A DNA stretch of 64,000 bases from Liolophura sinensis (lineage: Eukaryota > Mollusca > Polyplacophora > Chitonida > Chitonidae). The translations under genes and the position numbers were made by a program. The stretch lies in contig NC_088306.1 of NCBI RefSeq assembly GCF_032854445.1, forward strand, positions 10,006,193 through 10,070,192. Reading direction: 5' to 3'. Below, in pieces: positions 33,643 to 43,532 of the stretch (position 1 is its first letter; every line of letters starts with the position of its first letter). Under the pieces are notes generated by a model. That model saw only the letters and a list, made by a program, of their open reading frames with translations. It searched no databases and had not been told where the DNA came from.

Positions 33643-34408
33643 GTTACATGTGTTAGATTTGGTATTTAGTTAAAAATAAGTCCATTTTAGTGTTTTACTG
33701 AAAGTGACACCACTGGAATGTGGCCCTGACGTTTGAGTCAACAATTTTTAACGTTTCGAAAGCCTCAAACGAATGGCTGCATGGAAACTTCTGGCATGAC
33801 AGACCGGATGTTGTCCTTGGTCTTGTTAGCATGGGCTTCTGCATTGTGGGTAATTTTACTGACAGTTTCGATCTTCAAATGCAATAACATGTGTATAGCT
33901 ACGTAAATTTGACGCAATTCGAGCTTGAACCCGGGTCTTTAGCTTAGAAATCGGACGATCTATACCATTATAGTGTGGTGACATCATTGCAAGTAGTACC
34001 TGTTAACTAGCTTTTTTAAAAATGTATGATTTGGTGTCTTTTTTTTCATTGACTTGTGGTATCTGCATGTTGGGTTGCACGCCTACCATATATACAAATA
34101 CATATACATATAAAGCGACGAATGCGTAACAGTACAGACTCACATCGACTCGTGCACTTGTGATTTTTTTTCACACAAATTAAAACCTGTTATTGCCACT
34201 GAACTAAATATAGAAGCATCATTTCTTCCCACAAAATTTTACTAGTTTTAAAAACGTCTCTTCCATGTGTATACAATTAGAGTGCTAAAAATTTAGATAT
34301 TTGGCAACAACATTTAAATCCATCTTGAAATCAGCGTTACTCTGATTAAGTTATTGGGGTGCTTAATGCAGTCAGACTAGGTAAAATTCATAACAGGTTT
34401 GTCCTCTC

Positions 34409-34411
<3 letters not shown>

Positions 34412-34483
<72 letters not shown>
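34412..34483. repeat. (AT)n microsatellite
   Basis: About 36 uninterrupted AT units. A likely length polymorphism and an assembly-sensitive spot. Confidence 0.98.
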
Positions 34484-34485
<2 letters not shown>

Positions 34486-34724
34486 CACATCTATATACAT
34501 ATGACTTAATTAGATATTTCACCTGGGTGAGGGGGCAGGTGGTGGTTGATTTTGCCTCAAGGCGAGCAAAATGTCACCCAGTTTAATAAAGTGCTAGACA
34601 GATTCGTTACATTGACATAGGGGACAAGCCTACACTCACACGTGGATACAACTAGTATTATGCAGAGAGCGTCGACTTTTGTCCCTGTCTGAACATGTGT
34701 CTAGGTGTTTACGTTTGTAGAATG

Positions 34725-34990
34725 TGATCTGTCTGAAGTGCCGGAGATGTGTAGTAGTTTGTATTTGATATGTTTTTACAATAACGTGCAGGTGGGTCGT
34801 TAAAATTCCGTTCGGATACACGTACCACGATGGACTATTGTCTGCCTGAAGTGCCGGAGTTGTGTAGTAGTTTGTGTTTGATTTGTCGTTACATTACTGC
34901 GCAGGTGTGTCGTCAAAATTCCGTTCGGATACACGTACCACTATAGACTATTGTCTGCCTGAAGTGCCAGAGGTGTGTCGCAGTTTGTCG
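34725..34990 (+). repeat. ~116-bp tandem repeat, about 2.3 copies
   Basis: Each unit starts CTGCCTGAAGTGCCGGAG (first unit TCTGTCTGAAGTGCCGGAG), passes GTGTAGTAGTTTGT and CGTCAAAATTCCGTTCGGAT, and ends ACACGTACCACTATAGACTA. The third unit stops after CAGTTTGTCG. Confidence 0.9.
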
Positions 34991-35974
34991 CAGAGACTCG
35001 TGACCAACACGTAAGTTATTCGGGAACGCCATGATCTGCCTTATCTGGGAGATTGACTTGTTAATTTTATTAACTTGTGCACGTTCTTTATCTCTCTAAT
35101 GTTCGTGGGCGATGCATTCTTAGTGCATATTGGCATGTGATCGTCATCAGCAGCATGGGCAGTGTCATCGGGAACAGAGAGTGCGTGCCACATGGGCATG
35201 ATTTACCTGCGCGACATTGAGGAAAGTTTCGTTTGTTCTGCCAAGATCCTTAGGCATCTGCCAATGGGAGCGAGTTCGACTTTAGATGAGACATATGGAA
35301 AGTAGTTCAGGAACAGTCACATCTATCTACTGGTGTTCTTGTAAATACAACGCCATTACATATTCAAAATTCTTGGATTTTAAACTGATATGCGACCATG
35401 TCCAGGGAAAGCCAACTTACCACAGAAGCGGTCGTCACAGATGATCTCAAAGAACCAATCAGCCTTGCGCCAGAAGCAATCAACAATCAAACCAGTTCCA
35501 TTCTCCATCCAACGGATCCAGTCACCAATTCAGCAAAAGCAATCACACAATCAACCGCAGCTCGGATCATACTGCTCAGAGATTCAGTCACCGATCAAAC
35601 ACCAGAGCAAGATGGCGAACTACGACAACCCATTTCGTTTGATTGTATATGTTGTGTTGTATGTTGTTTCTTTGGTTATTCCTAGAAATTCATATTAGTA
35701 GATAGTGTGGAATTGGGACTTATGCTTATAAAGCTACTATACAAATATCAGATCTGAAACTTGGAGTACAATGAAAATAATGCTTGCTGTTCGTAGTCAA
35801 TGACACTGAGAATGAAAAAAGCACCATATTTTTTTGCAGCCTGGTGTTGTGGCAGCTTTACCGTTTGTCGTCTTCTTTTTCTCCTCGATGGTCGTCGGAT
35901 TTTTGGCCGATCTTATCCTAGAAAAAAAAAAAAAATGACCCGGGATAACACACGGCGACTTTTCCAAGTTATAT

Positions 35975-36590
35975 GTAAGCGCACAAGGGCTTTTCCAAGT
36001 TGTATGTGCGCCAACACATGGCGGGTTTTCGAAATTGTATGTTAGGTAACACAAAGAGGCTTTTTGAAGCTGTATGTGAGCACAAAATGGCTTTTCCAAG
36101 TTATATGTGAGCCAACACACAGAGGCTTTTCCAAGTTATATATATGTCAGTTAACACAGAGAGGCTTTTCCAAGTTATATATATGTCAGCTAACACACAG
36201 AGGCTTTTCCAAGTTACGTTTAAGCTAAGACAAGGGGCTATTTCAAGTTGTATGTAAGCTATCACATCAAGGCTTTTCCAAACTGTCTGTAAGCTAACAC
36301 ACAAAGCCTTTTCCAAGTTGTATGTAAGCTAACACGTGGAATCTATTCCGAGTTGTATGTAAGCTAACACACGGATGCTTTCCCAAATTGCATGTAAGCT
36401 AACACATGGAAGCTATTCCGGGTTGTATGTAAGCTATCACACGACACCTTTCCCAAGTTGTATGTAAGCTAACACAAGGAGGTTTTTCCGGGTTGTTTGT
36501 AAGCTAACACACGTGTACTTTCCCAAGTTGCATGTGAGGTAACACAAGGAGGCTATTCCAAGGTATTTGTAAGTGAACGCACGGAAGCTG
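35975..36590 (+). repeat. Donor-derived minisatellite, copy in the pseudogene
   Basis: About 18 units like those at 6062-7125: CAAGTTGTATGTAAGCTAAC with ACACGGAGGCTTTTCC. The dimeric GTAAACTAGCAGAAGG form that dominates in gene A is absent, so the two arrays have evolved separately since duplication. Confidence 0.92.
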
Positions 36591-36617
36591 AACTTTGATA
36601 TGGAATTCATGCCTGGA

Positions 36618-36823
36618 ATATCAACTGTCAGCCCGGAATCATTGAAAACTGATGGCCGCTTCTCTCTTGTGTGTTACCGGCTTTATTTCCTATTTGTATA
36701 ATTTCTTACATACCTTTGTCTTTGGGAGCTAGTGTTAAACGTTGTTTTGGAAATGGATTTTGCGATTACGGACTACGAATGGTATAGGAATGTCGGACAT
36801 GACGCTTATATTTGAAAGTTGTG
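36618..36823 (+). repeat. Left arm of a ~206-bp long inverted repeat
   Basis: Starts near ACTGTCAGCCCGGAATCATT, passes GTATAATTTCTTACATACCT and TTTGGGAGCTAGTGTTAAAC, and ends near GGACATGACGCTTATAT. Its reverse complement is at 38180-38391. The arms bracket pseudo-exons 7 and 8. Not present at the equivalent place in gene A. Confidence 0.85.
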
Positions 36824-37524
36824 TTTAAGCCAACTTTCACAAGCAACCACTCGTAGATATGAACCTTTTCGGGCATTCACATGAACTACCACTTTGTGCT
36901 AATCAAGAACCACAATTTACATGTTCACAACCACTTTGAATACGTTTAAAACCATTTTATCAACAACCACCTGGTACAACTACTTGAAAAAATATCACCT
37001 TGTGCAGCTGAAAAAGCACACTGTAAGCTTCTGCAACCGTTTGTCACATCTTAAATAAATCCATGCAGCACAGGTGTCGTCTTTTGTAAAGCGTGTGGAG
37101 CTTAGCTCTGAAGCTTTTCATGCAAAAACGTTTCTCCATAGGCTACCATCTCACCAAGCGGTAGGTTTAACATATCGTACAAAATACCTCTTTCACTGCC
37201 CAAGTTTGTCTAGATTTACTTTTATGACAGTTTATAATTACATTGATATGTTTTCTCCTTGCAGCATTTGTTCCCATGGGTATATTTGTGGGGGCTATAG
37301 GGTTCATAACTCGAGATCTCGCGGGATTAGCAGTGGCATTTTTCATCAGTATTGTCAGTGTTGTAGACTTTGCTCCAAGCTACGAAAGTTAATTATTTCT
37401 CTCCCTCTAAATATATAATTAGCAGATCACAATATCCTTTAAAGATCACATTGCTGTTGTCATTTACTTTACGGGCCAGCGTTTCGCTTGAATTCTGTCC
37501 GGTTTTCGTCCATTCCTGCAATAT

Positions 37525-37683
37525 TTATTTATTTATTTGATTGGTGTTTTACGCCGTACTCAAGAATATTCCACCCATACGACGGCGACCAGCATTATGG
37601 TTGGAGGAAACTGGGCAGAGCCCGGGGGGAAACACACGAACACCTGCGAGTTGCTGGTAAACCCTCTCACGTACGGCCGGAGG
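37525..37683 (-). mobile_element. SINE-1, same insertion as at 7980
   Basis: Same orientation and truncation, and the same 13-base flanks ATTCCTGCAATAT (37512-37524 and 37684-37696) as the copy in gene A intron 7. Confidence 0.93.
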
Positions 37684-38179
37684 ATTCCTGCAATATGTTC
37701 TCTCTGTTATGTTCTGACCTGTTCATGCCAAGATCCTCTCATTAAATGATCTGTTTCTGCGTCAGAAAGGTTTGTTAAAGTTTTTCTTCTGTATTTTGAT
37801 TCAGGTTTGCCGGCTAGATATCAGGGATGATGAATTTGGTAGCAACCTTACCTGGTTTGTTGGTTCCCCTTGCGATGACAGCGCTGACACCTCACGTAAG
37901 TCACAGGGAACAGTGTTATAGCACTAGCTAAGACTCAGCTATGTGTACTGAGTTATGAAATGCAACTTACATCATTGCATGTTTAAAGGGATGCAGAATC
38001 GAATCTCATTGGCTGGTGTGACACAAAGGTGTAAGCTGAATTTTTAGGTATGACAGATTTATTCAAGCGTGACAAAAACTGTCTGGTTTAACCCCGGGGT
38101 TTACATTCATGGTGTGCAGATGCTGTATTGTTGTGGATGAAGAGTATTTTGTTCTGACTCCGGCGAAAGAAAAACTGTA

Positions 38180-38391
38180 AATATAAGCGTCATGTCCGAC
38201 ATTTGTATACCTTTCGCAGTCCGTAAAGGGCGTTCTAAGTCGATAATCGCAAGATTCATTTCCAAAACAACGTTTAACACTAGCTCCCAAAGACAAAGGT
38301 ATGTAAGAAATTATACAAATAGGAAACAGAGCCGTTAACACACAAGGGAGAAGCGGACATCAGTTTTCAATGATTCCGGGCTGACAGTTGA
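38180..38391 (-). repeat. Right arm of the ~206-bp long inverted repeat
   Basis: Reads ATATAAGCGTCATGTCCGAC through GGTATGTAAGAAATTATAC to AATGATTCCGGGCTGACAGT, the reverse complement of 36618-36823 with a few differences. Confidence 0.85.
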
Positions 38392-38404
38392 CTTCTGCGT
38401 AGTC

Positions 38405-38640
38405 GCAGTTCGTATTCAGGCCTCAGTTTCAGAGGTTATCCTCTCGTTCAGGTTGTGTGAGCTTGACAGACATGACTTCTGTGTAGTCGCAGTTCGTATT
38501 CAGACCTCAGTTTCAGAGGTAACCCTCTCGTTCAGGTTGTGTGAGGCTGACAGACATGACTTCTGTGTAGTCGCAGTTCGTATTCAGGCCTCAATTTCAG
38601 AGGTAATCCTCTCGATCAGGTTGTGTGAGCTTGACAGGCA
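38405..38640 (+). repeat. 84-bp tandem repeat, duplicated copy
   Basis: Nearly three units of the array at 10045-10355 (TCGTTCAGGTTGTGTGAGCT, GACATGACTTCTGTGTAGTC). Confidence 0.9.
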
Positions 38641-38985
38641 TGATCTGTGTCATAATGACACAGATCAATATGCAGAGACATATTTCAGCAAAAGGCCTAT
38701 GGCTGGACAATTAACATATTTGGATTGATACATGATTAAGTATGTTTCATCTTCACGTTGGAGATGTAAATAAATTTAACTATGCTTCCCTTTGCGTATG
38801 TGTTCTTTCCGTTTTTAAACCAAAGAAACTGTCCATCTCACTGTGTATTGTGAAGAGATACGATACCATTTTAAATGCGTTTGACGCAGCGTTGCGATAA
38901 CTTCTGTATAATGGGACCGATGGTGGGAAGGATGGGGGGGCGGGGTTTGGACTGGTCAGCTGGAAAAAAAATTAATGAAATCGGT

Positions 38986-39085
38986 ATCCGGGCTCTGCCT
39001 GGTTTCCTCCCACCTTAATGCTGGCAGTGAAATATTCTTGAGTATGGCGTAAAACACCAATCAAATAAATAAATAAAATATTAAC
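38986..39085 (+). mobile_element. SINE-1, 3' fragment
   Basis: CCGGGCTCTGCCTGGTTTCC, CACCTTAATGCTGGCAGTGA, AATATTCTTGAGTATGGCGT, then a (TAAA)n tail. It corresponds to the end of the SINE at 11236-11500 in the longer copy. Confidence 0.88.
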
Positions 39086-39149
39086 GATAGTTATCCTCAA
39101 AACTGAAATTTTGCCTCTTGTTAAAATCTCGATGTTGACGAGATCAATG

Positions 39150-39195
39150 CTTATTCCTGGGTACGGCGTAGAACGCCAGTCAAATAAATAAATCA
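39150..39195 (+). mobile_element. SINE-1, 3' end fragment
   Basis: TTATTCCTGGGTACGGCGTA followed by GAACGCCAGTCAAATAAATA. Counterpart of 11560-11607. Confidence 0.8.
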
Positions 39196-39224
39196 AATCT
39201 ATTGATTGCAGATATGGACAAGTT

Positions 39225-39405
39225 GGATATATAGGCAGTTGCGATCAAGGCGCAACTGAGATCCATGTTTTCATTATAGACAACTTATATACTAGCACGG
39301 TACAGGATTTGGATACTGATTTCATTCATTCGCCAAGAACGGTCCTTGCGCCTTTCCAACATCATTGAAAACTGTTGACTACTTCTATCTGCAGAAGAAG
39401 TGACG
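39225..39405 (+). repeat. Left arm of the foldback family, truncated
   Basis: TTGGATATATAGGCAGTTGC, GATCAAGGCGCAACTGAGAT and TTCCAACATCATTGAAAACT match 11628-11800. The element and the duplication both stop here. Confidence 0.85.
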
Positions 39406-39527
39406 CTTAAACAGCGACCAGCCCCTTTGTGTTGTTTTCAACTTGTTGTTCATTACATATGATGACAAAACAGCATTTAAGTAATTCTAGACCTGTGACA
39501 TCAAATAATTGCAGGTAATGTCACTTT

Positions 39528-39712
39528 TTACCTAATTGTGCACAAGTCATGGTGCTAGAGTTTGTCACTTGGCGCTATTTGGTACATGGGCATAAAATCA
39601 TATTTGAAGTAAATTGACAGGAGGCCGTATTTCACGGGTTTCGTGAACAAAATATCACATTGTTGATGCTGTTCTGGTTTTACTCTCCGCTATAAATTCT
39701 TTATCGAGTTAA
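39528..39712 (+). repeat. Dispersed ~190-bp repeat, copy 5
   Basis: TAATTGTGCACAAGTCATGG, AGTAAATTGACAGGAGGCCG, TATTTCACGGGTTTCGTGAA and TCTGGTTTTACTCTCCGCTA. Diverged in the middle. Confidence 0.65.
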
Positions 39713-40045
39713 CCGGAACTTATAAAAGAGCGATGCTTATACAACAACCGAATTGGATTAAATGACACTTGCCAAACAGCGATGCTTATAAAACCACCAG
39801 TTCGGGTCAAGTGGAACTTGGCAAACAGCGATGCTTATAAAACCACCAGTTCGGGTTAAGTAGAACTTGACAAACAACGATGCTTATACAGCGCCAGTTC
39901 GGGTTAAATGGTATTTGGCAAACAGCCATGCTTAAACAACCGCCGGTTTGGGTTAAGTGGTATTTGGCAAACAGCAATGCTTATACAACCAGCAGTTCAG
40001 GTTAAGGGGACCTGAACAAACAGAAATGCTTATAAAACATCCGTT
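39710..40045 (+). repeat. ~49-bp tandem repeat
   Basis: About seven units around ACTTGGCAAACAGCGATGCT, TATAAAACCACCAGTTCGGG and TTAAGTGG. It directly abuts copy 5 of the ~190-bp repeat. Confidence 0.9.
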
Positions 40046-41195
40046 CTCATAGACAGCTCTGTTCAGTTGGACTATTCAGTGAAAAACTCTTGTTAGAGCT
40101 AAAGATGTGTGGTACAGGGCTTTTACCTAGTATCTTCTTTGTCTGTATATCTCACATGCTCCTAAACAATATCAAGGCTTATTAAGAAGCAGCCTTCTGC
40201 AAAGCGATATCTATAGTAAAGAAATAAATGCCACAACCGGTCATCCGTATATACATGACAAGATGCCTATTACTAATGAAATTTGCATTAGATGTTGTCT
40301 TGGGAATCGGCCTTTCTGTTTTATCAGCTGTCGTGTTCTATTTGCGGTTGACATACTGTGTGAATGTTGATTACATCCTGATGAATTACTGACTGCAACC
40401 GACCTACTTCACGTGGATGCCTATAGCAGTCTCTGTTAATAAGGGAGACAACCTGAATGTTTCACGAAAAGGCGTTTATAGTAAACTGTTTGTTGTTAAT
40501 TTGTCTCCCCTGTTACACATCGCGTTTTCCCATGAACTGTGGACCAGCGTCTGAAAAGGGGTTGACAGAAGGAAAGGTGGCATTTTTGGGCCGTACGAAT
40601 TTTCATTCGACATTGTTTTGCCGTTTCATGGCGAGAAATGTAGTCTGCTTGCTACGCTTGCTGAACAGCACGTATACGAGTAATGTTTAATGTCTTAAAA
40701 CAGTATATATGGATGTAAGAGTCATTTTGACATGAGATATAATGTTATGAGATGAAACAGTTAACCTGATGCCCCATTTATCCGGACATCAAAAGCCCTG
40801 TCCCTGTCTTATCATGGTTTCGACAAATTGGCCACGCAGAGTGTTTTTACGACAATTATCGACTTTAGATTCAAATGTTTATTACTGTACAAAATCCTCA
40901 CATGAGACATACCAATGTCAATGCCATCAAGCTCCGTGTGAAGCATACACTGAGTGACAGATTGAAAATTCACGGACCAATTAGGGACCAATTAAGAGGG
41001 CGCAGTGCTTTTTTTTAAAATAAGAGCCAGTCAGTCATTTCATTCGCTTCGTTGTCCAGTAATACACGATGAAGATTTCTCCAATCGATTTAGACGATCA
41101 CTGAGTGGATCTTTCAGACAAAAGCACATACTGTTTCCTGATTGGTTGTGATACAGCATGGTTTCGGTGCAAGTCCTTTTGTTTTTTGGGGTTTT
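40046..41195. other. Intergenic, no gene recognised
   Basis: Only short random frames and homopolymer T runs near 41190. No splice-flanked coding segment or known repeat was seen. Confidence 0.45.
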
Positions 41196-41350
41196 TTTTT
41201 ACAGCAATAAATGTCTACTTTGGAAGTGAATCCTGAGGCAACTTGACAAGAGGTCGTATTTCACCTGTTAAGTGTGACCATTTGCCAGCTATCGCACTGT
41301 CGTCACCGTTCTGCTTTTTCTCTGTGCTATACGTTTTAATTCTATTCTTT
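41196..41350 (+). repeat. Dispersed ~190-bp repeat, copy 6
   Basis: GGCAACTTGACAAGAGGTCG, TATTTCACCTGTTAAGTGTG, ACCATTTGCCAGCTATCGCA and CTGTCGTCACCGTTCTGC. Confidence 0.75.
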
Positions 41351-41755
41351 ATGCATGACTGTCCATCACTATATCCATAATCAATCTGTGGTCTTATACA
41401 TAGCGCCTCTCATGTTGCATTGGTTTATTTTAAATCTTTGACTACAAAATACATACATATATTAAATAAGGGCGCACTTGCCCAGTCCACAACTTGAAGG
41501 CAAGGATCCATGGAATGGTGTTCGAGTTTTACGACTTTCGGTAACAAACAGAGCGATAAATGTAATCTGCTTGCGAATGGGCCAATTTATGTACTTATTT
41601 TTATAATGACCTTGAGTCATTATTACGTCAAAAATGGATTGCAGTGCAACGTCTACAAAGCAACAAATTTTAGCAACTATATGTTTCTCAAGAATCTGCG
41701 CGCACGGCGTAAACCAGTCGTACAATTTCAATGTCTAGCTATAGTTGGCCTATAC

Positions 41756-41962
41756 ATTTATTTATTTATTTGATTGGTGTTTTACGCCGTACTCAAGGAT
41801 ATTTTCACTTATACGACGGCGGCCAGCATTATGGTGGGAGGAAACCGGACAGAGCCCGGGGGAAACCCACGACCAACCGCAGGTTGCTGTCAGGCCTCCC
41901 CACGTACGGTCGGAGAGGAAGCCAGCATCAGTTGGACTTGAACTCGCAGCAACGCATTGGGG
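41756..41962 (-). mobile_element. SINE-1, minus orientation
   Basis: (TTTA)n, then TGATTGGTGTTTTACGCCGT, ACGACGGCGGCCAGCATTAT, AGCCCGGGGGAAACCCACGA, CAACCGCAGGTTGCTGTCAG and TTGGACTTGAACTCGCAGCA. The outermost tRNA head is missing. Confidence 0.92.
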
Positions 41963-41999
41963 CCTATACATGTATGTATGTATATATGAATGTATGTTT

Positions 42000-42262
42000 G
42001 GGTTTCTACGCCGTAATTAACAATTTTACAGTCATATGACGACGAGGAGTCATTAAGTGCGTGTAGATATACTGTGTCTTGTGACAAGGCGTTTCCATGC
42101 CGCCTAAGTGCTGCTGACACTTGCCATCATGCGGAAGACACTTACAGACAGAACACCTTACCCAGTCACATTCTACTCACACCGGGCCAACCAGTCCTCA
42201 GTTTCCTTGCTCTAGTCTCTCAGTGATGAGCGCCAAGCGAGGCAGAGTCATTTTATAGTCTT
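42000..42262 (-). mobile_element. SINE-2, nearly full, minus orientation
   Basis: From the + strand: TTTCTACGCCGTAATTAACA, GTCATATGACGACGAGGAGT, CCTAAGTGCTGCTGACACTT, CACCTTACCCAGTCACATTC, CAGTTTCCTTGCTCTAGTC and TGATGAGCGCCAAGCGAGGC. This is the most complete body of the second SINE family here, without its CTCA tail. Confidence 0.8.
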
Positions 42263-43532
42263 TGGTATGACCCGATTTGATTTTGATCCCAGATCTTTTG
42301 ACTTCGAGTTAAACGCTCAAAACATTTTGGCCACCGAAGCGGTCCGTACATATGCTCTAGAATGTGTGCAATTGAACGTAGGCTATAGGCCCTACATATA
42401 AACTAGTACGAGATGTCTATACCCTCTTAAGGATGAAATATTCCAGCACTTCGCTTAGCTGTACACCGGACCGATGGCCCTTCACATGCTGGTCTACTAA
42501 TTCTACTAATGATGCAATTCATGATTGATCCTACATTCTCAAGAAAGAAAGAAATACGTCACGCAGTGCTTTTTTAAAATCATTTTTGAGTGTACATATA
42601 TCTGCAATCTTTTAAAAGTACATATAAGGGCCTAAAATGGGCGTGACCTGTGGCGACAATGCAGGCATCTTGAATGTGATCGACCATCCTTCGTGTGAAG
42701 GATTGTACGAAGGATGACATATAGGTCTATGTTGGTGACGCATATTTTGTCCTTTGCAAACATGACGTCATTTTAAGGTGCGTAAACCTTAAAGCCTTTC
42801 GTATAGGCTATGTAGATCTTGTGGAACGCGTCTGTAACAGGCGCATAAGCCTATACGTAGATGTATGTGCCTGTCTGTAACAGACATAGGCTTCTACGCC
42901 ATAGCGGTTGAACACAGCCGCACGGATTAGACCTACTGACAAATGTACATCACTACATGTATGTCGCCTAAAATAATTTTGGCACATCACGGCATTGTGC
43001 ATGTCCAGAAGACTGGGCATACCGCGATCACACCACCTGGGCTGTCAACGTTAACCAGCCTTATAATCCCCAATACATCAGTCTGTTGTTAAGAAAGTTT
43101 GAAACTGCATCCTATAACCCATGATCGTGTACTATGTGGGGACACACACTCTGTTCAACTAGGAACGATCAACAGGCAACCGGTATGTCATTGTCTAAAG
43201 CATACGCGACGAAACATAGTTCGTTGAAAGATACTAATAATAAAAGTATGCCAGATTTCACCTAATAAACAGTTAGAGTTGCTTATAATAAACATTATTA
43301 TAATTTTCAATGGTACGTTAAAACTGGGAGGGTAAAGATTTGTTAAAGTAGAAAACGTATGCATTTTCATCGATTTCATAAATGACACAGCGTCATCATT
43401 AGTCATCCTTTGCGGCAACGAGGCTCTCGTGACATCTCGCGGAAGCCCTTTTCAGACGAGGTCGTGCAGCGGTGGGGCGAGGTACTGAGATATCACTCCG
43501 CACTTGCGAACCGCTCAAAAAGAACAGCAATC
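42263..43532. other. 5' flank of the profilin gene
   Basis: No other gene seen. A small inverted repeat (GCCTATACGTAGATGTATGT and CTGTAACAGACATAGGC) lies near 42840-42895. The stretch 43410-43532 runs open into the profilin ATG and is GC-richer than its surroundings, so the 5' UTR and promoter are probably here; no TATA box is obvious. Confidence 0.4.

Larger units (their letters stand above)
35840..37895 (+). pseudogene. SLC17 pseudogene (copy of gene A exons 6-8)
   Basis: Three exon remnants: 35840-35974 (exon 6), 37265-37379 (exon 7) and 37805-37895 (exon 8). Exon 6 has a run of 14 A where gene A has A7CA4, which shifts the frame by two. Exon 7 lacks about 40 bases that encode the end of a membrane helix, and its donor reads AAGCTACG where gene A has AAGGTACG. 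Exon 8 has TAG where gene A has GAG in the FAGEISG motif. No upstream exons 1-5 and no exon 9 were found nearby. Clearly not a functional transporter. Confidence 0.93.
35650..39405 (+). repeat. Short copy of the segmental duplication of 5775-11800
   Basis: Begins near GGTTATTCCTAGAAATTCAT (also at about 5780 in gene A intron 5) and ends near CTGTTGACTACTTCTATCTG, equivalent to about 11790. It holds pseudo-exons 6-8, a shorter donor-derived array, the shared SINE and the 84-bp array. It lacks gene A exon 9 and several intron pieces, and has gained a pair of inverted arms at 36618-36823 and 38180-38391. Confidence 0.9.

Noticed and set aside
35390-35698. Two overlapping ~100-codon frames, Gln/Ser-rich
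   Set aside because: Two overlapping frames are open at once, with no domain, no splice context and no conserved motif; they end in the duplicated intron.
43410-43532. In-frame N-terminal extension of profilin
   Set aside because: The canonical profilin start MSWDAW is at 43533; the upstream in-frame residues (RDISRKPFSDEVV and so on) have no profilin match and probably reflect 5' UTR.
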